Of a stretch of 11,935 nt of DNA, positions 1 to 5,719 are shown one piece after another. Both the position numbers and the translations under genes were made by a program. The stretch is taken from contig CAAFHX010000009.1 of NCBI GenBank assembly GCA_900762815.1, positions 1 through 11,935 of the forward strand, read 5' to 3'. The notes beneath the pieces are model-generated. The model saw only the letters and a program-made list of their open reading frames with translations, did not search any database and was not told the DNA's origin. The DNA comes from Candidatus Avelusimicrobium facis. Its GTDB lineage: Bacteria > Elusimicrobiota > Elusimicrobia > Elusimicrobiales > Elusimicrobiaceae. Every line of letters starts with the position of its first letter. Positions within the stretch are counted from its first letter, which is position 1.

Positions 1-566
1 ATGCTTTATTGCAAAATGGGTATACATTAGATGCCTTTGAAGTAAACTATGAATATGATTTAAAAAACTTCACCGAGCCCTATGAAATGACCATTGACCC
101 GAAGGCTCGGCAAAAACTGCGCGCGGCGATAAAGAAAGGCTTAACCTTTGAAAAGACGGAAGATTTGCCTTTGGTGTATGAAATTATTCGCCGTAACCGC
201 GCCTACAGGGGCTTTCCTTTGTGGATGAGTTTAGCCGATGTGCAAGAGACCCAAAAGGTAATTAATATGGACTTTTTCTTGGTCAAAGATGCTTCCGGCA
301 CGCCAGCGGCCTCGGCTTTGATTTATCATTTGACCCCGGAAGTGTTACGGGTCATCTATTGGGGGAATACACCGGAAAGCGAAGAACTCAGACCCATGAA
401 CTTTTTGGCCTATCATGTATTTAAGTACTACGCCGGCAGCGGGTTGCGCAGGATAGATATCGGCCATTCTACCGACGACGGCATTCCCAACTTTGGATTA
501 TGTGATTTTAAGCAAAGTATAGGCTGTAATTGCTCCCACAAGTGTGTTTTTAGTAAAAATTTTTGA
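1..566 (+). CDS. FemAB/GNAT-like acyltransferase, 3' part (5' end outside window)
   Basis: This is probably an N-acyltransferase of the FemAB-related GNAT group (Acetyltransf_6 / BioF2-like), a family that transfers acyl or aminoacyl groups to amino groups of sugars or cell-wall precursors. The reading frame (codons from base 3) is open to the window edge. The first possible start is a TTG at 9 with no Shine-Dalgarno site, so the gene almost certainly begins upstream and only about 188 residues are visible. Visible family-like features are a basic helix (KARQKLRAAIKKG), the stretch NRAYRGFPLWMS, then FFLVKDASGTPAASALIYH and VIYWGN as consecutive beta strands of a GNAT core, a helix containing RPMNFLAYHVFKYY, and the closing RRIDIGHS...GLCDFKQSIGC. 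The tail is Cys-rich. It lies 41 bases before the SGNH gene and shares its AT-rich composition. An amino sugar made by the downstream aminotransferase is a plausible acceptor, but that is inference. Confidence 0.6.
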   Translation, partial: ALLQNGYTLDAFEVNYEYDLKNFTEPYEMTIDPKARQKLRAAIKKGLTFEKTEDLPLVYEIIRRNRAYRGFPLWMSLADVQETQKVINMDFFLVKDASGTPAASALIYHLTPEVLRVIYWGNTPESEELRPMNFLAYHVFKYYAGSGLRRIDIGHSTDDGIPNFGLCDFKQSIGCNCSHKCVFSKNF

Positions 567-607
567 TAAATTATTCTATCACTCCAACATACGGAAGACA
601 TTTTATT

Positions 608-1285
608 ATGGATAAAAAAATATTTAAGTCCTATTGGCACCGAAAAAAAGATTACCAAATAACTCCTGCAGAAAAAGTCAAAAGACTTATCCTGGGGGAT
701 TCCCATGCTGTGTACGGAGTATACACCGAACACCGCACTCCCTATACTTTCAATGCGGCAGAGATTTCCGCAGACTTGTTTACTATATTTCATATCGGCA
801 AATCTTGTTTGGCTAAATTTCCGCACCTTGAACAAATCGTATGCGTTTACTCCCCGTATTTCAATGGTTTTAACTTAAGTAAATGTTCCGAAAAGTGGCG
901 TTGCGTTTGCCTGCGGCTTGCTTTAGGGGTGCCCTTGCGTAAATTGCCGCTTCGGATTCTTTCCCGTATTTTCCGTAAAATGATTATAAATGCTTGGCCG
1001 GATTCCTATACAGGCAATGCTTACGGTTGGGTGGCCCCATCCGATTTTTGGCCCACAGCCATTCAGCGCGCAGAAGGGCATTACCGCTTGGCTACCAAAT
1101 ACGGAAAGGCGGAGTTAGCCTATCTGTCCAAACTAAAAGAGCTGTGTGAAAAAACAAAAAAATCTTTATTAGTCGTATTCCCTCCCGCCAGGAAAGACTA
1201 TAAAGAAGTAATAGATAATTTGATGGGGGGGGGGACATTTTTCAGTCCTTTTATGATGAGTTTGGCCAAGATATCCCCGTTTTAG
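608..1285 (+). CDS. SGNH/GDSL-hydrolase-like protein, reading frame broken at a G10 tract
   Basis: I chose the ATG at 608 over the TTG at 563 because GGAAG (593-597) lies 10 bases upstream and the TTG would overlap the previous gene's stop. As it stands the frame gives 225 residues. LILGDSH at residues 27-33 looks like SGNH block I, with Ser32 as nucleophile. Ten consecutive G (1225-1234) follow Met206. After them the frame reads a short run without family features and stops at 1283-1285. The -1 frame continues uninterrupted to TAA at 1399-1401 and supplies the missing block V, D241-I-D-H244 in the repaired numbering, followed by NKQGA. One extra G, or two fewer, would give an intact protein of about 264 or 263 residues. 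SGNH proteins act as esterases or O-acyl transferases on glycans. A role in O-acyl editing of a surface polysaccharide fits the neighbours but is not shown. No signal peptide or membrane segment is evident, so it may be cytoplasmic. An assembly indel is the main alternative explanation of the break. Confidence 0.65.
   Translation: MDKKIFKSYWHRKKDYQITPAEKVKRLILGDSHAVYGVYTEHRTPYTFNAAEISADLFTIFHIGKSCLAKFPHLEQIVCVYSPYFNGFNLSKCSEKWRCVCLRLALGVPLRKLPLRILSRIFRKMIINAWPDSYTGNAYGWVAPSDFWPTAIQRAEGHYRLATKYGKAELAYLSKLKELCEKTKKSLLVVFPPARKDYKEVIDNLMGGGTFFSPFMMSLAKISPF
1225..1234 (+). repeat. Homopolymeric G10 tract inside the SGNH gene
   Basis: Ten G in a row follow ATGAT and precede ACATTT. This is the only G run of this length in the window, and it lies exactly at the point where the coding frame is lost. 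Tracts of this kind are known slippage sites in phase-variable surface genes (established for Campylobacter, Neisseria and others). Here, lengths of 8 or 11 would be in frame, and 10 is out of frame. Confidence 0.85.
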
Positions 1286-1401
1286 ACCTGTATCATTGCG
1301 ATCTTTTTACGGATTTGGATTTCGGGGATATAGACCATATGAATAAACAAGGGGCTGTAAAAATGGCCGAATTGATTGAGAATTATTGGGAGAAAAAATA
1401 A
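1234..1401 (+). pseudogene. Displaced C-terminal segment of the SGNH gene
   Basis: This is an open -1 frame relative to the gene at 608. It has no start codon or Shine-Dalgarno site of its own at the junction and ends at TAA 1399-1401, one base before the next gene's ATG. It encodes about 55 residues beginning DIFQSFYDEFG. These include DLYHCDLFTDLDF and [17 protein letters not shown], a typical SGNH block V (D-x-x-H) followed by a C-terminal helix. It is therefore the natural end of the upstream gene and not a separate gene. Whether it is expressed depends on the length of the G tract, on ribosomal -1 slippage, or on transcriptional slippage. Confidence 0.7.
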
Positions 1402-1402
1402 G

Positions 1403-2494
1403 ATGATTTCATTTTTAGACCTGCACAAAGTAAATGAGCGTTTCCGCGCGGAAATAGACGCGCGCCTAAAGCAGATTTTAGACGACGGCTGGTATATCCA
1501 CGGCAAGCAAGACGCCGCCTTTGAGGCCCATTTTGCCGCCTACACCGGGGCCCAGCATTGCATCGGCGTGGCCAACGGGTTAGACGCGCTCAACCTCATC
1601 ATCAAGGCCTACGGCTTTGGCCCGGGGGATGAAATTCTCGTCCCGGCCAATACCTACATCGCCACTATTTTGGCCATTAGCGAAAACGGCGCTACCCCCG
1701 TCTTGGTAGAGCCGGACTTGGCCACCTATAACATCAACCCGGATTTGCTGGAAGCCAAAATCACCCCGCGCACCAAAGCCATCATGGTCGTGCACCTCTA
1801 CGGCCAAGCCGTGCCCATGCAAAAAGTGTGGGACGTGGCGCACAAGCACCACCTCAAAGTAATAGAGGACGCCGCCCAAGCCCACGGGGCCATGTATCAG
1901 GGCCGCCGCACGGGTAATTTGGGCGATGCGGCCGGGTTCTCTTTTTACCCGGGCAAAAATTTAGGCTGCTTGGGCGACGGCGGCTGCGTAACCACCAATG
2001 ACGACGCCTTGGCCGCCAAAATCCGCGCGCTGGCCAACTACGGCAGCGACCGCAAATATCACCACATTTACAAGGGCGTAAACTCCCGCCTGGACGAATT
2101 TCAGGCCGCCGCGCTGGACATCAAGCTGCCGCACTTGGACGCAGACAATGCCCGCCGCCGTCAAATTGCCGCGTTCTACCGGGCCCATATCAAAAACCCG
2201 CTCATCACGCTGCCGCAGACGTATGACGAGGCCGCGCATGTATGGCACATTTTTGCCATTCGCTGCCCGCGGCGCGACGAGCTGCAGGCCTATCTCAAGC
2301 AGCAGGGGATAGAAACCCTCATCCATTATCCCACGCCGCCGCACCAACAAGGCGCGTATGCGGAATGGAAAGAGCAATCCTATCCCGTTACAGAGCTCAT
2401 CCACCGCGAGGAACTCTCTCTGCCCATCAGCCCCGTGCTGACCGACGAAGAAGCCGCCCGGGTGGCCGCCGCCTGCAACCGCTTTGGCAACTAG
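1403..2494 (+). CDS. DegT/DnrJ/EryC1-type sugar aminotransferase, FdtB/QdtB-like
   Basis: This PLP-dependent aminotransferase converts a keto group on a nucleotide sugar into an amino group. The start MISFLDL, then DDGWYIHG and [14 protein letters not shown], resembles the FdtB/QdtB/TylB branch, which aminates dTDP-3-keto-6-deoxyhexoses. The exact substrate cannot be fixed from sequence. The product is 363 residues, the normal family length. Visible features are VPANTYIAT (80-88), EDAAQAHG (155-162) with Asp156 expected to contact the PLP ring nitrogen, and [15 protein letters not shown] (180-194) with Lys185 as the Schiff-base lysine. The ATG at 1403 is preferred over an in-frame ATG at 1376 because GGGAG (1388-1392) lies 10 bases upstream and the N-terminus then matches the family. 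It begins one base after the repaired SGNH stop, so the two are likely cotranscribed. Composition is clearly more GC-rich than in the two upstream genes. Confidence 0.9.
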   Translation: MISFLDLHKVNERFRAEIDARLKQILDDGWYIHGKQDAAFEAHFAAYTGAQHCIGVANGLDALNLIIKAYGFGPGDEILVPANTYIATILAISENGATPVLVEPDLATYNINPDLLEAKITPRTKAIMVVHLYGQAVPMQKVWDVAHKHHLKVIEDAAQAHGAMYQGRRTGNLGDAAGFSFYPGKNLGCLGDGGCVTTNDDALAAKIRALANYGSDRKYHHIYKGVNSRLDEFQAAALDIKLPHLDADNARRRQIAAFYRAHIKNPLITLPQTYDEAAHVWHIFAIRCPRRDELQAYLKQQGIETLIHYPTPPHQQGAYAEWKEQSYPVTELIHREELSLPISPVLTDEEAARVAAACNRFGN

Positions 2495-2503
2495 GAGAAT
2501 GCC

Positions 2504-3502
2504 ATGGATACCCCGTTGGTTTCTATCATCATTCCGGCTTATAACCACGAGCCCTTTATAGAGGGGGCGGTGCGCTCTGCCCTGGCGCAGGATTACCCCA
2601 ATTTGGAGCTGCTGGTATTAGACGACGGCTCGACAGACAATACCTATGCGCGCTTGCAACAGCTCCGGCCCGCGTGTGAAAAGCGTTTTGCCCGGGTGGT
2701 GTTTGCCACCCAGCCCAATGCCGGCACCGCCGTCACCATGAGCCGCTTGGTGGCCCAGTGCCGGGGAAAATATATTTCCGCTTGCGCCAGCGATGACGAA
2801 TACCTGCCCGCCTGCGTTTCCACCCAAGTAGCCGTGTTGGAAGCACATCCCGAGGCGGTGCAAACCCTGCCGGACAATTATTTCATCGCGCCCGACGGCA
2901 CCCGCTTAGAGCGCGCTTGGAATAAAAACGACACCTACGAACCGCTGGGCTCCGACCCGAAAAATTACCCCACCTTTGCCGCCTTTTGGCAAGCGCAAAT
3001 GCCGGGGCACGATTTTCACACGGCGGATTTTCACAGCTATGAAAACTTGCTCAAAAAGCACAATTTTTTAAACGGGGGAGTGTGGCGCTCCCAAACAATA
3101 AAAGATTTTTTTCCGCTTCCGCAGTGTAAATTGTCGGAGGATTATTACATCAGTTTGCAGCTGGCTAAACGGGGCCGCGTGATTTTTGTAGACCAGCCGC
3201 TGTTTAACTACCGCATGCACCCGGGCCAAACCGTGTGCAACCGCGCCCTGCTGCAAGAGAATGAGCAAAACCTGTTTACCCAAGAGTTGCAGCAAGTCTG
3301 CCGCCCGGGGCAGGAGCATTGGAAAGAAATCCTGCAAAAGGTCTGGTTTACCCCGCAACGCCGCCGCAAGGGCTTTGCCTGGTGTTATATTGAACGGCGC
3401 AACAATTATTTCCGCTCCCAGCGCGTGCTGCACCTGTTTGGCAAAGATTTTGTCTACCACACCCGTCAGCGCTTTACGCTGCCGGCGTGCTGGGGCAAAT
3501 AG
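2504..3502 (+). CDS. Glycosyltransferase family 2 (GT-A fold)
   Basis: This inverting glycosyltransferase would transfer a sugar from a nucleotide-sugar donor to a growing surface glycan. The N-terminus VSIIIPAYNHEPFIEGAV (6-23) and VLDDGSTDN (38-46) form the nucleotide-binding part. ASDDEY (95-100) is the likely metal-binding DxD-equivalent. LSEDYYISLQLAKRG (210-224) carries the Glu-Asp pair typical of the catalytic base region, followed by PLFNYRMH. At 332 residues the length is usual for soluble GT2 enzymes. No membrane segment is seen, and the Arg-rich, aromatic C-terminus may attach to the inner membrane. The Shine-Dalgarno sequence TAGGAG overlaps the aminotransferase stop codon, with ATG 6 bases further on, so translation is probably coupled. 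It is the last gene of the polysaccharide-type operon visible here. No hairpin terminator is seen directly after it. Donor and acceptor are unknown. Confidence 0.88.
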   Translation: MDTPLVSIIIPAYNHEPFIEGAVRSALAQDYPNLELLVLDDGSTDNTYARLQQLRPACEKRFARVVFATQPNAGTAVTMSRLVAQCRGKYISACASDDEYLPACVSTQVAVLEAHPEAVQTLPDNYFIAPDGTRLERAWNKNDTYEPLGSDPKNYPTFAAFWQAQMPGHDFHTADFHSYENLLKKHNFLNGGVWRSQTIKDFFPLPQCKLSEDYYISLQLAKRGRVIFVDQPLFNYRMHPGQTVCNRALLQENEQNLFTQELQQVCRPGQEHWKEILQKVWFTPQRRRKGFAWCYIERRNNYFRSQRVLHLFGKDFVYHTRQRFTLPACWGK

Positions 3503-3542
3503 CCCGTTTTGCGCGTGCATAAAAACTCTTTTTTTGCTAGGC

Positions 3543-3548
3543 TATAAA
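3543..3548 (+). promoter_or_regulatory. Possible -10 element (TATAAA) before the 77-residue gene
   Basis: TATAAA sits 22 bases before the start codon, just after a T-rich stretch. No convincing -35 exists at 16-18 bases upstream, so this may be a weak promoter, or the gene may be read through from the glycosyltransferase gene 68 bases upstream. Confidence 0.25.
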
Positions 3549-3570
3549 AAACTGCTTTTAGGAGGAACCC

Positions 3571-3804
3571 ATGAAACGCACGATTATCGGCATTCGCCTG
3601 GCCAACCGCCAAAATGAGGCGGCCCTGCTGCAGGACATTTTAACGCGCTACGGCTGCTGCATCAAAACGCGCATCGGCCTGCACGAAGTGTCCTTAGATG
3701 CCTGCGCGGCAGGGGGAATTATTCTGCTGGAAGTGATTAAAAAAGAAGAGGATTTGCTCAAAGAGCTGACCGGCAAATTTGAAGTGCAGACCATGCAGTT
3801 TTAA
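3571..3804 (+). CDS. Small ACT-like regulator, resembling the TM1266 hydrogenase-system family
   Basis: This 77-residue protein has a strong AGGAGG Shine-Dalgarno (3560-3565) 5 bases before ATG. The pattern is a beta-alpha-beta-beta-alpha-beta ferredoxin/ACT-like fold: strand MKRTIIGIRLAN, helix EAALLQDILTRYG, strand IKTRIGLHE, strand GGIILLEVIKK, helix EEDLLKELTGK, strand FEVQTMQF. This order and the phrases YGCCIKTRIGLHE and LTGKFEVQTM resemble the TM1266-like 'iron-only hydrogenase system regulator' group (TIGR03959 as I recall it), found in fermenters that have [FeFe]-hydrogenase. Binding of a small ligand and control of hydrogenase-related genes are family-level guesses. No hydrogenase gene lies in this window. 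The gene sits alone between a polysaccharide operon and an alcohol dehydrogenase, has its own terminator, and carries three Cys (two adjacent at the end of helix 1). An uncharacterised ACT-like protein of another group is the alternative. Confidence 0.6.
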   Translation: MKRTIIGIRLANRQNEAALLQDILTRYGCCIKTRIGLHEVSLDACAAGGIILLEVIKKEEDLLKELTGKFEVQTMQF

Positions 3805-3820
3805 GCTTTGTTTCGCATGC

Positions 3821-3850
3821 GCCCCCGTCTATAAACGGGGGCATTTTTAT
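3821..3850 (+). terminator. Rho-independent terminator after the 77-residue gene
   Basis: An 8-bp perfect stem GCCCCCGT/ACGGGGGC encloses the loop CTATAA and is followed by ATTTTTAT. It lies 16 bases after the stop codon. Confidence 0.88.
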
Positions 3851-3863
3851 ATATGCATACCCC

Positions 3864-3892
3864 TTGCACAAGCGGATAAAAAATATTAAATT
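3864..3892 (+). promoter_or_regulatory. Promoter of the alcohol dehydrogenase gene
   Basis: TTGCAC (3864-3869), a 17-base AT-rich spacer, then TAAATT (3887-3892). This matches sigma-70 type spacing and would start transcription near 3899, directly before a leader hairpin. The same arrangement, TTGCCC-N17-TAAATT, precedes pyruvate kinase in this window, which raises confidence. Confidence 0.5.
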
Positions 3893-3902
3893 ATGAGTAA
3901 GC

Positions 3903-3918
3903 CCGGGCCGTGGCCCGG
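3903..3918 (+). promoter_or_regulatory. Leader hairpin in the alcohol dehydrogenase 5' UTR
   Basis: CCGGGC/GCCCGG forms a 6-bp stem with loop CGTG. It is extendable to a 7-bp palindrome CCGGGCC/GGCCCGG with a 2-base centre. No T run follows, so it is not a terminator. It would form at the very 5' end of the mRNA, 24 bases before the start codon and clear of the Shine-Dalgarno site. It may protect the transcript 5' end, or as DNA serve as a palindromic operator. Confidence 0.5.
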
Positions 3919-3942
3919 TGCATGCAACAGGAGGGTTTATTT

Positions 3943-5157
3943 ATGTGGGAAAAAGACATAGACATTCACGCCGTACGCGAAATACGCAGCAAGACCTTGG
4001 TGTATTTTGGGGTAGGGGCCATTGCTAAAATGGACGACATCGCCAAGGATTTAAAAGCCCGCGGAATTAATAAAATTTTGGCCGTTACGGGGCACGGCTC
4101 TTACAAAAAAACAGGGGCGTGGGATTATGTAACCAAAGCCTTTGAAAAGCACGCCATCGCTTATACGCTTTACGACGGAGTAACCCCCAACCCGAACACG
4201 CACCAAGTCAACGCCGCCGCCAAACAGGCGCAAGAGTTTGGGGCCCAGGCGGTTATTGCCATCGGCGGCGGCTCGGCCATTGACGCAGGCAAAAGCACGG
4301 CCATTTTGATGAAGAACCCCGGCAAAACCGCTGAGGAGCTGTATGAATTTAAATTCACGCCGACGCAAGCCGCGCCGATTGTGGCCATTAACCTCACGCA
4401 CGGCACCGGCTCGGAGGCCAACCGCTTCGCCGTAGTTACCATTGAAGAAAAGAACTTCAAACCGGCCATTGCCTACGATTGCATTTATCCGCTCTACTCC
4501 ATTGACGACCCGCAACTGATGACGGGCTTGAGCGAAAAACAAACGCGCTATGTGTCCATTGACGCGGTCAATCACGTGGTGGAAGCGTCCACGACGTCGG
4601 TAACTTCTCCGTACGCGGTGGATTTGGCCATTTCCACGGTGGAGCTGGTGGCGGAATACCTGCCCAAAGCGCTGAAGGACTTGACGGATGTGCAAGCGCG
4701 CTATTTCCTGGCTTACGCGGCGTTAATTGCGGGTATCAGCTTTGACAACGGCCTGCTGCATTACACGCATGCGTTGGAACACCCGCTTTCCGGCGTGAAC
4801 CCGAATTTGACCCATGGCTTGGGCTTGGCCATGTTGCTGCCGGCCGTGATCAAAAATATTTACTCGGCCAAAGGGCAGACTTTGGCAGCGGTGTTAAAAC
4901 CCCTTGTCCCCGGTTTGACGGGCGACCCGGCCGAGGCCGACCAAGCCGCGCAAGGCGTGGAAAAATGGCTCTTTAGCGTAGGGGCCGACCACAAATTGGC
5001 CGACGAAGGGTTCCGCGCCGAGGATGTGGACAAAATGGTGGAGCTGTGCTTTAACACGCCGTCCTTGGACGGGCTGCTTGCCATTGCGCCGACCCAGGCC
5101 ACCCAAGAAGCCGTGCGGGAAATTTACGCTTCTTCTTTAACGCCTTGCCATAAGTAA
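3943..5157 (+). CDS. Iron-containing alcohol dehydrogenase (NAD(P)-dependent)
   Basis: This group III (iron-type) alcohol dehydrogenase interconverts an aldehyde and an alcohol with NAD(P)H. In a fermenter it most likely reduces acetaldehyde to ethanol, regenerating NAD(P)+ in the cytoplasm. The 404-residue length is close to the usual 380-400. Visible features are the dinucleotide-binding GGGSAIDAGK (108-117), THGTGSEANRF (152-162), SIDAVNH (205-211) giving metal ligands Asp207 and His211, and HALEHPLS (276-283) plus THGLG (290-294) giving the remaining His ligands, His276 and His291, with His280 near the active site. The segment from His276 to His291 is one residue longer than I recall for E. 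coli FucO. The ATG at 3943 is chosen over an earlier in-frame start at 3910 because AGGAGGG (3929-3935) lies 7 bases upstream and 3910 falls inside the leader hairpin. The gene is monocistronic, with its own promoter and terminator. Butanol, lactaldehyde or other aldehydes cannot be excluded as substrates. Confidence 0.92.
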   Translation: MWEKDIDIHAVREIRSKTLVYFGVGAIAKMDDIAKDLKARGINKILAVTGHGSYKKTGAWDYVTKAFEKHAIAYTLYDGVTPNPNTHQVNAAAKQAQEFGAQAVIAIGGGSAIDAGKSTAILMKNPGKTAEELYEFKFTPTQAAPIVAINLTHGTGSEANRFAVVTIEEKNFKPAIAYDCIYPLYSIDDPQLMTGLSEKQTRYVSIDAVNHVVEASTTSVTSPYAVDLAISTVELVAEYLPKALKDLTDVQARYFLAYAALIAGISFDNGLLHYTHALEHPLSGVNPNLTHGLGLAMLLPAVIKNIYSAKGQTLAAVLKPLVPGLTGDPAEADQAAQGVEKWLFSVGADHKLADEGFRAEDVDKMVELCFNTPSLDGLLAIAPTQATQEAVREIYASSLTPCHK

Positions 5158-5174
5158 TTTCCGCCGGACATAAA
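5145..5174 (+). promoter_or_regulatory. Possible promoter of the alkyltransferase gene overlapping the terminator
   Basis: TTGCCA (5145-5150), an 18-base spacer and CATAAA (5169-5174). The -35 resembles those of the adh and pyk promoters. Transcription would begin near 5181, just past the left arm of the adh terminator, so the new transcript could not form the terminator stem. Speculative. Confidence 0.28.
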
Positions 5175-5202
5175 CCGCGCTCTTGGATGGGCGCGGTTTT
5201 TT
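5172..5202 (+). terminator. Rho-independent terminator after alcohol dehydrogenase
   Basis: The stem AAACCGCGC/GCGCGGTTT encloses the 10-base loop TCTTGGATGG and is followed by a run of T ending at 5202. It begins 14 bases after the stop codon. Confidence 0.88.
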
Positions 5203-5213
5203 GTATACGTTTT

Positions 5214-5675
5214 ATGAATTTAATGCAAATAGACACCCCCTTCGGACCGATGGTCTTGGCCGAGGAGGGGGAACAACTGACCCATTTATACTTAAAGGCC
5301 GCTTGGGCCGCGCAGCAAACGCAGCGGCCTACGCCGCTTTTACGGCGCGCCGAGCGGGAGCTGCAGGAGTATTTCGCTAGGCAACGCCGGCAGTTTGACT
5401 TGCCCTTGGCCCCGCAAGGCACGCCTTTTCAGCAAAGCGTGTGGCAGGCGCTGCGCCAAATCCCCTATGGGCAAACCGCCTCTTATAAACAAATAGCGCA
5501 AACCATCGGCCACCCCACCGCCTGCCGCGCTGTCGGCGGGGCCAACAACAAAAATCCGCTGCCTATTTTCATCCCGTGCCACCGCGTCATCGGAGCGGGA
5601 GGCAGCTTGACGGGCTATGCCGGGGGATTAGACCTCAAACAAGGCCTGCTGGCTTTAGAAGCCAAATACCCATGA
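5214..5675 (+). CDS. ogt: Methylated-DNA--[protein]-cysteine S-methyltransferase (O6-alkylguanine repair)
   Basis: This is a suicide DNA-repair protein that moves the alkyl group from O6-alkylguanine (or O4-alkylthymine) to its own cysteine. From the ATG at 5214 it has 153 residues, the normal short Ogt form with no Ada domain. Visible features are the N-terminal strand TPFGPMVLAEE, FQQSVWQALRQIPYGQTASY (72-91) opening the DNA-binding domain, the recognition-helix region HPTACRAVGGANNKNP with the arginine finger at Arg105, and the active site PCHRVIGAGG (121-130) with Cys122 accepting the alkyl group. The start is uncertain. ATGs at 5187, 5214 and 5223 are in frame and none has a Shine-Dalgarno site. 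The one at 5187 lies in the terminator loop and adds nine residues not expected at the N-terminus. Expression may come from read-through or from a promoter overlapping the adh terminator. Function is secure; only the start is in doubt. Confidence 0.92.
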   Translation: MNLMQIDTPFGPMVLAEEGEQLTHLYLKAAWAAQQTQRPTPLLRRAERELQEYFARQRRQFDLPLAPQGTPFQQSVWQALRQIPYGQTASYKQIAQTIGHPTACRAVGGANNKNPLPIFIPCHRVIGAGGSLTGYAGGLDLKQGLLALEAKYP

Positions 5676-5676
5676 A

Positions 5677-5704
5677 AAACGCCCCGGTTTTGGCCGGGGC
5701 GTTT
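5677..5704. terminator. Bidirectional terminator between convergent genes
   Basis: An 11-bp perfect stem AAACGCCCCGG/CCGGGGCGTTT with loop TTTTGG lies between the plus-strand repair gene and the minus-strand outer-membrane-type gene. In plus orientation it ends in only three T. In minus orientation it ends in GTTTTTC, so it should work better for the minus-strand gene. Confidence 0.85.
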
Positions 5705-5719
5705 CACCAGGTGAGAGAC

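Noticed and set aside
563..607. TTG start extending the SGNH gene upstream
   Set aside because: It overlaps the previous gene's stop and has no ribosome site, while ATG 608 has GGAAG at good spacing.
1961..2548. 195-codon minus-strand open frame, and the 150-codon one at 3068-3520
   Set aside because: Both are antisense to clearly functional genes (aminotransferase and glycosyltransferase) and show no family features.
3910..3942. Earlier in-frame start for the alcohol dehydrogenase
   Set aside because: It falls inside the leader hairpin and lacks a ribosome site. ATG 3943 has AGGAGGG 7 bases upstream and a family-like N-terminus.
3805..3942. Rex-type redox operator before the alcohol dehydrogenase
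   Set aside because: I looked for a TTGTGA-N6-TCACAA-like site and found none.
5704..5714. Short palindrome TCACC-A-GGTGA beside the shared terminator
   Set aside because: Five-bp arms with a one-base centre cannot fold as RNA, and a match this short arises easily by chance.
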